Assembly (NCBI RefSeq): GCF_000715075.1
Contig: NC_134096.1
Span: 119,720,698 to 119,784,697 of the forward strand
DNA from: Nicotiana tabacum
Lineage: Eukaryota; Streptophyta; Magnoliopsida; Solanales; Solanaceae
Direction of reading: 5' to 3'
Length of the DNA: 64,000 nt
Below the pieces are notes generated by a model. That model did no database searches. It had not been told where the DNA came from and was given only the letters and a program-made list of their open reading frames with translations. This document shows positions 24,668-36,529 of this stretch, in pieces (position 1 is the stretch's first letter; the number at the start of each line of letters is the position of its first letter). A program made the translations under genes and the position numbers.

Positions 24668-27600
24668 TATAACGACCCAGCCGACCGTTTTGAGAATTTA
24701 AGCTCTATTCGGCGACATAAGGTCTTGAACAGCTTCATATTACGTGTATTGACTTGCGTATGTGGTTGAATTCAGTTAACGGATGATCCGGAATGATTTG
24801 GGACACCTAGTCCCCAAAACGAAAGCTTAAGTCTTAGGATTTTTGACCGTAATCGAAACTGTGTGAAGACAACTCCAGAATAGAGTTCCGTTGATTTTGT
24901 TAGGTTTGTTTGGTGATTTTGGACTTAGGAGAGTGTCCGGTTTGGGAATTTGAGGTCTGAAGCTGATTTAGGCTTGAAATGGCAAAAGTTTAATTTTTGG
25001 AGATTTTGACCGGAAGTGAACTTTTTGATATCGGGGTCAGAATGCAATTCTGAGAGTTGGAACAACTCTGTTATGTTATTTGGGACTTGCCTGCAAAATT
25101 TGACGTCATTCCGGGTTGGTTAGATTGGTTTCGGCACGAGTTTTCAAAGTTGGATGTTTTGGAAGTTCATAAGTTCGATTTGTGGTGCGATTTGTATTTT
25201 CGGTGTTGTCTAATGTGATTTGAGACCTCGAGCGACTCCGTGTTATGTTATGGAACTTGTTGGTATGTTTAGACGGGGTCCCGGGGGCCTCAGGTGAGTT
25301 TCGGATGGGCTACGGGTCATTTCCCCCTATTTTGAACTGCTGTTATCTGTCATATGGTTTCCTTCATCGCGTTCGCGTCCTTGCCTTCGTGTTCGCGTAG
25401 TGTTATTTTGGTGGGTGAAATATTTCCCCTTCGCGTTAACAATCACCCTCTCGCATTCGCGAAGTTCTGCCACCCCCTTCTTCGCGTTCGCATTCCCTAT
25501 CTCACGTTCGCGAAGTCCAAACCAGGCCCTGGGCACTGGTGATCATTTTCCTCTTCGCGTTCACGTGTCGCTTACGCATTAGCGTAGTTATTCCATTACA
25601 CTCTTCGCATTCGCGTTCGCGTACTACTTCACGCATTCGCGAAGAGCAGTCGTTGGGCCATCTTATTTTTCCTCTCCGTGTTAGCGAACGAGTTATCGCA
25701 TTCACGAAGAACAACTAGGCAGCGTTTGTTTTTCTTCTTTGCGAACGCGTCCCTTTCTCCATATTCGCGATGCACAAAACACCTGGGTAGAATATAAAGT
25801 CCTCTATTCCGAGGGTTTCCATTTTCACCAGTTTTGGAGTTTTAGAGCTCGGTTTTGAGCGATTCTTTGTGGGTTTTTCAAGCAAATCGATTGGGTAAAT
25901 GTTCTTCACCTAGAATTTAATATATTCCATGATTTTATCTTTATTTTTATTATTTAATTTATGTTTTGAGTTGAGGAAAATGGTAGTTTTTCAAGAAAAG
26001 TTTCAAAATGAAAAATCATGATTTGAGGGACGAAATGGTATCAAAATTTGATAATTTTTATATGGTTGGACTCATATTAGAATGGGTGTTCGGGTTTTGT
26101 AAAATTTGCCGAGTTCCGAAGTGCGGGCTCGGGGGTCGGCTTGTGGACCGATTTTAAGATTTTGATAAAGATTGAGACTTTATGATCCAGAATAGTCTAT
26201 TATGAGTTTTATTTGTGCTTTGAAGTTATTTTGATTATATTTGAGCCGTTCGGAGGTCATTTCACTCAAGAAGTTCATTTTTGAGTATCAGTTTGTCTTC
26301 TTTGAGGCAATGTATCTTGCTTAACCTTGTGTGGAGGATTTCCCCTTAGGGTTTGAGTCTTCTATGAGATTGTAGTCCGTGTACACGAGTTGACGAGTGC
26401 ATGCACAGACTTCTTTGTGAAAAGTTGGCCTTTTAAGGTTCTTAGGTCCTTGTATTCATTGAATATGCAGTTGTTCTTGTGATGATTATATATCTAAATT
26501 AATAGATTCACATCTACCTGCTTAATTAGAATCAATTGCTTCATGATCCACTATTATTGCTACTTGAGTCATATGTGCCTTAATTGAAACTGTTATCTCT
26601 TCTATAGCCAAGCTATCTTTTCATAACTGCTTATCTTTATTTGGAATTAATATTATTTCATCCTATAACTGTTCAATCTTAATTGAGGTTATGATTATTT
26701 TTCCGCTGCTTATCCTTAATTGAATTGTTGAATATCCTTCGTAATTTACTCAACCTTAAAAGAAGTTTAGATATCCTATATCTTAGTCGACTTGTTTTAT
26801 TTAGAATTATTTGATTCGCGTTAGCTTCCCTGTTGTTGAAGTGTATGTTGTGGGATCCTTGCTACATATTAGTTTTCCCTTTGTTGAGCTGTTCTCTTTA
26901 CGCCTAGCATTCTTTACTGTGGTTATTCCTTGTGAATTGGTTCAACCGTTTCTTTGTGAATTAAAGTTCTTGAGTTGATTTACTTGTCGTACTTTGTATT
27001 ATTGACATTGTTGATGTTGTACTTGTTGTGGTGATGCACGAGGTTTCTGCCGTGCTATTATTATTATTGTGATGCATGAGTTTTCTGCCATGCGGTTGTT
27101 ATTATGGGGTTGCACGAGGTTTCTGTCATGCTATTGTTACCATTGATATTTGCATATGCGGCGTGACAAGGCGGGCATTTATGTTACTATTGCACACATG
27201 GCGAGACAAGGTGGGCTGTGTCAGGGATTGATTTATGATGACTTGTGGCCTGGGGGCATTCTTGTTGTTGACATATGTGTAGTTGTATACGTAAATGTGT
27301 GAGCTTTATCTTGTGAAACCTGTGAGATAATATTCTACGTGTTGTCCGTTCTTTTTCCTTATGCTTATTTGATGATATGGACTATGGTAGGACACTTGCA
27401 CAAGCATACACGTAGTTAAGCACTCTTATCGGATAAGAGGTGCTCTTGATATTGTTTAGCATAGATGCTCACCCTTGTTTACTTGCCTTCTATGTGAGAA
27501 TGGCTCTATTGGCACGTGAGTCGTCAGTGCAGTTATGAGGTGTTATGAGGGCACAGGATGCCAAGTGTTAGGGTTCAGGTATTGAGACCCGTTAGCTGTG

Positions 27601-28321
27601 ATTGGTCTGATGTTCGGTACCTCGTGGAGTTGTTGGCTAAAACCTGATGTAAAAGCGGTTGTAGTCGCTGAGTTATTACTTGTTCTTGTTGTATTTGTGA
27701 TTCCGGATTTAGGTTGTGTTCCATTCACTTTTTCTGTGTCATTTTCATGATATTCCGCTGATACTTGTTGTTTCTTTCTTTAATTCCATTACTGTATTGT
27801 GAGCCATATTGCATAGTCCTTATGTAGACATCATACTCCTGTTGTTCATATACTGTACCCGTTTAGTTTATTAGACCAGTGGGTGTCTTGACTGTTCCTC
27901 GTCACTACTCCACCGAGGTTAGTCTTGATACTTACTGGGCACCGTTGTGGTGTGCTCATGCTACTCTTCTGCACATTGTTTTGTATAGATTCAGGTATTT
28001 GTTCGTTAGCTAGCTGTGTGGACTGTTGCTGCGGAGACTCAAGGTAAACCTGCCGCTGCGTTCGCAGGCTTCAGAGTCACCTTCAAGTTTTCATTTTGCA
28101 CTGTTTATTCTCAATTCTGGACAGTTGTATTTAGAAGTTTTCTATCAAACACTCTATAGAGCTTATGACTTGTACTACCGGTTTTGGGAATTGTAAGAGA
28201 TTTTTGTTTAACTTGTTAGATGATATTTAAATAGTGTTGTTTCAATTAATGTTAGGCTTACCTAGTCCCTAAGACTAGGTGCCATCATGATACGAAACGG
28301 AGGGCAAATTGGGTCGTGACA
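24668..28321 (+). repeat. Solo LTR C1 (3.65 kb)
   Basis: It runs from TATAACGACCC to GGGTCGTGACA with no internal region, inserted in the R1 5' LTR. Flanks AATAT (24663-24667) and AATTC (28322-28326) agree at three of five positions, a decayed target duplication. The spacing is right because removing five bases restores the R1 sequence. CpG words occupy about 25360-25770. The region 27000-27200 repeats a TGCACGAGGTTTCTGCC-like word three times. It pairs with C2 as a large inverted repeat. Confidence 0.88.
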
Positions 28322-29231
28322 AATTCAATTCTTTCATATAATTCTTCTTGAATACAAATCCTTTCAAATAAATATTTTGAATATAATTATTTCGATTAAA
28401 GAGTCACCATGTGACACCTCATTTAAAAATCACAAAAATTACGGTTCTCAGCCCATTTTCATATTTTTCGTAAACACGGGTCTCAGTCCATTTTTCATAT
28501 TTTTACGGCACCTCGTGCCCATAATTAAATCATTATACTTCCCTGGCACCTTGTGCCCTCATTTCATATCACAACTGCACGGACAATTCATGTGCCAAAT
28601 ATCATTATCATTTCATCAAAGCACCTCGTGCCCAGATTTCATATCATAACTGCACGGACATGTCACGACCCAATTTCCCCTCTGTGTGACGTCGTGACGA
28701 CACCTAGTCTCTACAACTAGGTAAGCCTAACATTTTTGCGGAATAATGAAATAAAAATATAAATTTAACCAACTATTCAAAAATACACAACAAATCCAAA
28801 AACCTTGAACATCGTGAATCACAAACTACAGAAGGAAAGATCTAGTGTCTCTATACATCAGAGTCTAACAAGGAAAAATACATAAGTTAATGGACATGAG
28901 AAAGAGTAGAAGGGGACTCCGAGGTCTGCGGATGCGGCAGATATACCTTGAAGTCTCCAAAGCTGTCCCATCTCACTGATAGTGCGGCTGATAAGGTGCA
29001 CCTGGATCTGCACACGAAAAACATGTGCAGAGAGTAGCATGAGTACACCACAATCGGTACCCAGTAAGTGCCAAGCATAACCTCGGTCGAGTAGTGATGA
29101 GGTCAGGTCAGGGCCCTACTGGTAAATATATAATAAAACAATATAGAGTGAAATACCGCAATAAGATAAAGACTGAAATTTAACAACAATAAAATTATAG
29201 AAGGTAACAACTCAATACAGAGAAATACAAC

Positions 29232-29535
29232 AGGGGATCTCCCGAGATACCGTCTCGTAGTCCCAAACGTAAATGTGCAGGGGGATCTCCCGGAATACCG
29301 TTCCATAATCCCAAAGTAAATATGCAGTACAGGGAGATCTCCCGGAATACCGTTCCATAGTCCCAAAGTAAATATGCAGTACAGGGGGATCTCCCGGAAT
29401 ACCGTTCCGTAGTCCCAAAGTAAATATGCAGTACAGGGGAATCTCCCGGAATACCGTTCCATAGTCCCAAAGTAAATATACAGTATAGGGGGATCTCCCG
29501 GAATACCGTTCCGTAGTCCCAAAGTAAATATGCAG
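29232..29535 (-). repeat. 52-bp tandem repeat in D1 (about 6 units)
   Basis: ATCTCCCG words start at 29238, 29285, 29337, 29389, 29441 and 29493, so the period is 52 bp after a 47-bp first unit. D2 and D3 have the same repeat with a 50-bp period because they read ACGTCC where D1 reads ACCGTTCC. Overlapping repetitive open frames on the minus strand come from this array. Confidence 0.85.
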
Positions 29536-31334
29536 CGCAAACAATAGAAATACAACTATATCAGAAAATTCTTATGATTTAGACTAGGTACCAGCCATGG
29601 AAGAAGCAGGAAATTCACTAAGCATGCTGCACAAAATTCACATAAACAATTAAGACACGTAGACATGTTGTATTAGACTAAACATGATAGCTACACATAT
29701 TGGAATAACTCAATTAAGAATGAAAATAGATTAGTACTCATTAAAATGGTATAACTCAAAATAACAGGAAAACATGTTGCTGCTCAGTAAGAAAATCAAG
29801 TTTTACCACAACTAGCCCGTGTACGTACTCGTCACCTCACGTACACGGCGCTCACATATCACAATGGTTCCAACTCTTAAGGGGATATCCCCTACACAAA
29901 GTTAGGCAGGCCACTTACCTCGAGTCAAGCTCAGTTAATCGGTCACAATGCCTTTCCAATGAATATCCAGCTCTGAATGGCCCAAATCTAGCCAAAAGCA
30001 ATTATGTATCATAAATACAACAATAATAGACTCATCTAATTAACGAAATCAACATTTTAACGAAAATTCCTAAATTAACTCAAAAATCGCCAGTGGGGCC
30101 CATGTCTCGAAATTGGGTAAAAGTCATAAAATAAGAAAGCCCGTTCACTCACGAGTCTAACCATATCAAATTTACCTAAATACGACACCAAATGGTCCTC
30201 CAAATCCACAAATCAAACTTCCAAACCCCTAGCCTCAAATTCTCAATTTTCACCTTAAATACATACTAACTAGGTGGGAAAATACATGGGGAAGCAAGAT
30301 TATTGATCAAAAATAAGCCCAAGGGACTTACTTCAAGAAACCCCTCTGAATGCTCTCAGGAAATCGCCAAACCCGAGCTCAAAATGTTGAAAATGAGCAA
30401 AAATCGCGAACACTTGCATTTAAGTGTTTTGTCTAGACATCTCGCACCTGCGAGCCTTCAACCGCACCTGCGGAAATTCCATCGCAGGTGCGAAAATCAC
30501 TTAAGGGGGACTGAGTCCGCATCTGCGAACAAGGGCCGCTTCTGCGAGCCCGCATATGTGCTTCTCTTCCGCTTCTGCGCGTCCGTTTCTATAGATCTAT
30601 GGCCGCACCTGCGGTCCCGACTAGACAGGGTCAAAACTGCTTCTGCGGCTCCATAGCCGCTTCTACGACGCCGCACCTGCGGCCCAAAATGCGCAGGTGC
30701 AATTACACCAGGTGCATCAGCTCCAACAATTGTATAAGTCCCAAAACTCAATCAGTTAAGCACCCGAAACTCACCCGAAGCCCCCGAGACCTCGACCAAA
30801 CAAGCCAACCAATCCTAAAACACCCTAAGAACTTAGTCGAGCCCTCAAACCACATCAAACAACGCTAAAATCACAAATCATCCTCCGATTCAAACTTAAA
30901 GAACTTGAAACTTCCAAATTTGACAACCGATACCAAAACCAATCAAACCACATCCGATTGACCCCAAATTTTGAACACAAGTCATATTCAACATTATAGA
31001 CCTACTCCAACTTCTGGAATCGGAATCTGACCCCTATATCAAAATTTCCACTACCGGTTCAAATCTCCAAAAATTTGACTTTTCGTTATTTCAAGCATAA
31101 ATGTGCTACGGACTTCCAAAACATAATCTGGACATGCTCCTAAGTCCAAAATCACCCAACGGAGCTAACAGAACTGACGAAACTCCATTCCAGAGTCGTC
31201 TTCATACAATTCTGACTACGGTCAAAATCCTAAGATTTAAGCTTTCGTTTAGGGACTTAGTGTCCCAAATCACTCCAAAAAACAAAACGAAACCTCCCGG
31301 CAAGTCACAATAGCAGAAATAGATATGGGAGAAG

Positions 31335-32608
31335 TGTTGTGACCAAACACACTCACGCAAGTATACGTGGTCGTCAAGTAATAGAGTAGTGAATAAAGTA
31401 TAGTTCCCACGAAGACTTATGATTAACTTTTGACTAATTCAAACTCAAATAGCTTATTGATTCAAGTGATTTCTTATAAAATAGATAATTGTCTAATTTA
31501 CTACCTAAAAACTATCAAGTAATAAGATACTAGAAATCAACACAACACTTAAATAGTTTTGAATAACAATCAATAGGAGATAATATTCCAGGGTCACAGG
31601 TTATCTAATAATCATGTTGCATTCTTAGCTTAAAATAACTAATTGATTTATCAGGATTGTTGATTGACAGGGTTGATATTACTCATAAGAATCTGTCGAG
31701 TCCTTACTCGCCTATTTAAGCTAACTTAATACCTATATGTCTATGGAATTAAGATTAACAAGAACGCATTTACAATTCCTGTATTGCAACCGAGCAAGTC
31801 AATTAGGTATATGTCTATCCTAATTGCGAATCTGTTCCCCGATGCCCGGGTTTAAGAACTTGCTCTATTTAATTCTATATGCAATCTAGAGTTCCCACTT
31901 TCGAGTTCAACTCTAGATTCGTAGATAGTATTTCACTGTTAGCTACTCAGCAAAATAATTAAAAACAGAGTTAAATAAACAACCCAATATGATAAAATCA
32001 ACTTCGTCAAATTAAACTTCAAACATCAACATTCATGTATACCCATGACCCTAGAACAATAGGTTTCTTAGCCACTCATGTTCATACAATCATCAAAAAT
32101 AATGTTTTCAAACATAAAATCAATGAATACTAGGAAAGGGATGGAAGAATTGATCAAATCCTTGCTTTCGAAGGTTTTGCGCCTCCCCTCTTTTCTCTAA
32201 ATCACGTCCTGCCCTCAAAATAGGTTTAGGTTGGCTTTTATATGAGTTGGGGGCGTCTAGGGGTCGAAATAACCGAGTCCTAGTCGAAAAAGGACACTTT
32301 CCATCTTGAGCGCCCAAGGCAGCGTGGGGCACTGGCCCTGGCGCTCAAACATTTTGGCTTCTGTAAATTGCGCCACAGCCAGCGCCCCACGCTGGCTGTG
32401 ACCCTCAAATCTCCCTTTTTGCGATTTTGTCCCGATTTTGCTCCAATTCGCGTCCTTTCGTCCCAAATTGCATCCGAATGATTCCTACACATAGAAATAC
32501 CAAAATTTAGCACAAATAATCATATTAAACATCTCAAATCGTCGAGATATGAGTAAAATGTGAGGTGATATATATCAAAACATGCATACATTAAGCCGAT
32601 TATCAACA
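31335..32608 (-). repeat. 3' LTR of Athila (1.27 kb)
   Basis: Plus strand TGTTGTGACC to TTATCAACA. It is very similar to 38148-39409, with scattered substitutions. It includes GC-rich words (about 32300-32400) with an inverted repeat CAGCCAGCG / CGCTGGCTG around CCCCA at about 32377-32399. Confidence 0.92.
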
Positions 32609-32622
32609 CCCCACACTTAGAC
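32609..32622 (-). other. Polypurine tract of Athila
   Basis: Plus CCCCACACTTAGAC, i.e. GTCTAAGTGTGGGG on the coding strand directly before the 3' LTR TGTTGATAA. Confidence 0.8.
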
Positions 32623-34106
32623 TCTTGTTCGTCCTCGGGCAATGGAACTATATTAGCACCCCCAAAACGTACTTAGCACTATGAAAGAGGACCTCACAAT
32701 TAATTCAATCAAACAACCTACCTTTTTGACTATGATCGATGTTGGCAATTAGGCATGAACACACAAATTTCACATTCTTCCCGTTTTTAAATAGCCCAAG
32801 TATACTCAATGTTTTTCAACCAACTCAATCAACTCAAGCAACCTCTCCACAACCACCTTACCTAAAGAGAAGACTCGTTACCACTAAGCATCCTCAACAC
32901 ACGCACTCACCCAACACAAGAAAGTGTATAATTTCACCAATCCATCATGAAATCAAGTGCCCTCACCACAAGCAAAAGAGTGAAATTCAAAGTAGTCCAC
33001 AAATTTAAATATGTCATTGAACATAAATTAAGGACATCATACAATTGAACAGTATTCACTCACTCTCACAAAGAATTCATGTGCATCCCGTGGTCGTACC
33101 ATAAGTTTGCCCGTAGTGTACATCTCTACTAATCTAAGCTAGCTAAATCTAGGATCAATTATGACTTTAAGGTTGTAATGTAGGCTAAGGGACGGGTAGG
33201 GTACATTTAGGAATAGTGACTAACCCTCCTAAGCACTTTAATACACTACACTCACAATTAAAGCGCAATATCTTCTCAACCCATTCACTTGTCATACACC
33301 ATAACTAACATGACACTCTTTTCCATCAAGCACCTCTATGGTTTCACTAGCACGAGTGAGAAGGATAAGGAGGTGTGTCTTTCTACATTAGTTGAACTTT
33401 TGCTTGCTCTTTCTGGCAAAATTTTTTTTTTCACACACTCCGTACATTGAAGTTCATAAGCTAGTGACCTTTATTCACAATTTTAGTGCACCTTAAGGGC
33501 CCTTCCATGGTTCTACTCGAAATCCACTTCCTAATCTCTCACCTTACTTCTTTTAGCGACTAAGTGACTTAGGAGGTAAAGGTTCAACAATCTCAAATTA
33601 AGAACAACTAGGAGTACGGCTTGTAATGTGGTTGCCAAGGAAACGGTCTATAGGCTCAAAGGGGCTAGCAATGGGAAACTTTCATTTCTCAGTGACAAGC
33701 ACCTTTATGGTCAAGCAAGAAACGCCTATGTCATCTCCTAGACTAGCACAACTTAATGATTTTTGCGTTGATCAACACACGGGGCAAGTTCTAGACTACA
33801 CAGGGCAGCACAGAATATCAACAATCCTTACACACACATGGCACTTGACTCACTCAAGATGGTTCTGTGTGACTCTCAAGTCAAGCAAGCATATCAAGTT
33901 GAGGATTTTTAAGCAACAATTCACTAGTGGCATACAAGTCAATCAACTAAGAAAAAGGCGTCAAAGAGTAGGCTACTTAATATACTTGGGCATTACAATT
34001 CAAATCATATATGCAGGACGACAGAGCGCATGCTCTAACTTAACTTGCCAACACCAAACATGTCAACGGGTACCTCAGAGCAATCTTAGTTTTCTCCCTT
34101 ATCCTA
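32623..34106 (-). mobile_element. Athila 3' non-coding region
   Basis: About 1.5 kb lies between the broken pol and the polypurine tract. Athila elements often carry an extra envelope-like frame here, but I see none. The open frame on the opposite strand at 33626-34216 overlaps the end of pol, has no recognisable domain and is not called. Confidence 0.65.
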
Positions 34107-34964
34107 CTAAAAAAAACACCCGGTTCGATCTCGGATCTCTAATTCAAATTCTTGCAAGAGGAGGACCCAACGAATCAGCCTCGGGTTGGCATATTTCTTT
34201 TCAAACAAGTATCTGATAGCTGAATGATCTGTGTAGACGATAACTTTGGTTCCCACTAGATAAGATCTGAACTTGTCAAACGCCCACACCACTACAAGCA
34301 ACTCTTTTTCAGTAATTGTATAATTCATCTGAGATGGATTCATAGTTTTGCTAGCATAATAAATGGAGTGAAATATTTTATCCCTTCTTTGCCCCAAAAC
34401 AGCCCCGATTGCTATGTCACTTGCATCGCACATCAACTCATATGGCAGTCCCCAATCTGGGGCGATGATAATTGGTGCAGTCACCAACCTTCCCTTTAGC
34501 TCCTCAAATGCTTTCAGACATTCCTCATCAAACTTGAAGGTGACATCTTTATCTAGAAGCCTGCATAACGGAGAAGAAATTTTCAAAAAATCTTTAATGA
34601 ATCGACGATAAAAACCTGCATGGCCCAAGAAACTGTGAATGCCTTTGACAGATGTCGGTGGGGGCAATTTTTCAATCGCCTCCACCTCTGCTTTATCCAC
34701 CTGTAGACCATCTTTTGACACCTTGTGCCCCAAGACTATACCTTCACGTATCATGAAATGACACTTTTCCCAGTTGAGTACCGAGTTTGTCTCTTCACAC
34801 CTAGCAAGCACTTTATCAAGGTTCATTAAACAATTATCAAAAGAACACCCAAACACAGAAAAATCATCCATGAACACTTCCACAAATCTTTCAACCATGT
34901 GAGTAAAAATAGCCATCATACACCTTTGAAAAGTCGCAGGTGCATTACAGAGACCAAAGGGCAT
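34107..34964 (-). pseudogene. pol: Athila pol, second half: reverse transcriptase palm/thumb and RNase H
   Basis: The frame of 285 residues starts in the reverse transcriptase with [13 protein letters not shown]. The catalytic Phe-Met-Asp-Asp is at residues 31-34. RNase H follows with its acidic residues visible in MCDASD, TEKELL and YTDHSA. The protein ends abruptly after LEIRDR with an unrelated tail, so the junction near 34120 marks a deletion that removed the RNase H end and integrase. It is separated from the first half by a stop and a one-base frameshift (34965-35077). It could have copied RNA to DNA before decay, but not integrated it. Confidence 0.9.
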
Positions 34965-35977
34965 TCTCTTGAACGCATACGTGACATAGGGACACGTAAA
35001 GGTGGTTTTCTCTTGGTCCTCTGGGCTATAGCAATCTGATTATACCCCGAATAACCATCTAGGAAACAGTAGTATTTCTAGCCAGCTAACCTATCAAGCA
35101 TTTGGTCAATGAAAGGGAGGGGAAAGTGGTCCTTCCAAGTGGCATTGTTCAATTTTCTATAATCTATGCAAAATCTCCACCCAGTGACAGTTCTTGTAGG
35201 AATTAAGTCATTATTTTCATTAACCACTACAATCATCCCCCTTTTCTTTGGCACACATTGAACGGGGCTTACCCATTTGCTATCAGAGATTGGGAATACA
35301 ATACCTGCATCAAGCCACTTAATCACTTCTTTTCTTACCACCTCTTTCATGATTGGATTTAGACGGCGTTGTTGCTCTACACTTTGCTTGTGTCTGTCCT
35401 CCATGAGGATTTTATGCATGTAGAAGGCTGGACTAATGCCTTTGATGTCAGGCATCGTCCACCCAATTGCTCGCTTGTGCTCACGTAGCACTCTCAACAA
35501 CTTTTCTTCCTGTAATTTAGACAAGTCAGAAGAAATAATAACAGGTAAAGTCTCAGAACTACCCAAATAAGCATATTGAAGGTGAGGGGGGAGGGGTTTA
35601 TGCTCCAATTTTGGAGCTTCTTCAATTGACGGCTTTGGAGGAGATCCACTTAGCCTATTCAGGGGCTCAAACGGGTGTATTCCTTGCATGTAAGCACAAG
35701 ATGCATCTAGGATATGCATCATCTCCTCAACCTTATCATCAATCTCCAAGCTATCGAACAACATGAGTGCTTTTTCTAGAGAATCGTCTAGATATACACT
35801 CGTGTCAAGAAGTTTCTCATCCACCTCCATAACAAATATCATAGAGAGCTCCTCATAGTGGCGGGGAAGTTGGATCACTTTGTAGACATTAAAAACTGCT
35901 TCCTCGTTGTCCACCCTCATAATCATTTTTCCCTCTCTCACTTTAATTATTGCATCACCAGTAGCCAAGAGAGGTCA
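34965..35977 (-). pseudogene. pol: Athila pol, first half: linker and reverse transcriptase fingers
   Basis: The open stretch 35078-35968 reads the post-protease linker and the reverse-transcriptase start (residues about 200-296, with KWVSPVQCVPKK, VTGWRFCIDYRKLN and LPFIDQMLDRLAG). A TGA at 35975-35977 separates it from protease in the same frame, where an Arg codon is expected. A TAG follows LDRLAG at about 35078. Between 34965 and 35077 the [16 protein letters not shown] segment is readable and then loses frame by a single base before MPFG. These are three independent breaks. Confidence 0.88.
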
Positions 35978-36529
35978 TCCCAATATGATTGGAACTTGTT
36001 CATCAGCCTCAAAATCTAGAATAATGAAGTCAGCTGGGAAGATAAATTTCCCAATTTGCAGCAATACATCTTCAATCACTCCTTCAGGGTAGGCTATGGA
36101 CCTATCAACTAATTGCAACATCACAGTGGTTAGTCTTGGAGCTCCCAGACCCAATTGCTTAAATAAGGACAAGGGCATTAGATTTATGCTCGCCCCCAAA
36201 TCACAAAGAGCACGACCCACGTTAATATTACCAATTCGCACAGGGATGGTGAAGCTGCCAGGATCCTTAAGCTTTTGAGGAAGCTTGTTTTGGACCCTTG
36301 AAGTGCACTCCTCAGTAAGTGCAATTGTCTCGAACTCAGTCAATTTCCTCTTGTGAGCCACTATATCTTTTATGTACTTAGCATATTTTGGAATTTCACG
36401 AAGTACATCCACCAATGGAATATTCAATTGAACCTGGCTCAACATAGAGAGAAATTTGTTGAACATGCGATCATCATTCTTTTTCTGCAATCTCTGGGGG
36501 AAAGGTGGTGGTAGCCTTGCAGCCTCCAC
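35978..36529 (-). pseudogene. Athila protease and gag-pol linker
   Basis: 184 residues. The aspartic protease active site reads Cys-Asp-Leu-Gly-Ala-Ser-Ile-Asn-Leu-Met-Pro, with Leu where most retroviral proteases have Ser or Thr; as I recall, D-L-G-A-S is usual in Athila. The first part (FPQRLQKKNDDRMFNKFLSM) is the conserved linker after Gag. It is out of frame with the upstream gag frame, which runs on to 36439 in a wrong frame, so a frameshift lies near 36530. Confidence 0.85.

Noticed and set aside
29103..29555. Three overlapping repetitive minus-strand frames (up to 150 residues)
   Set aside because: A 52-bp tandem array read in three frames; this is LTR sequence, not a gene.
33626..34216. 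196-residue plus-strand frame
   Set aside because: It lies opposite the end of Athila pol and its 3' non-coding region, with no recognisable domain.
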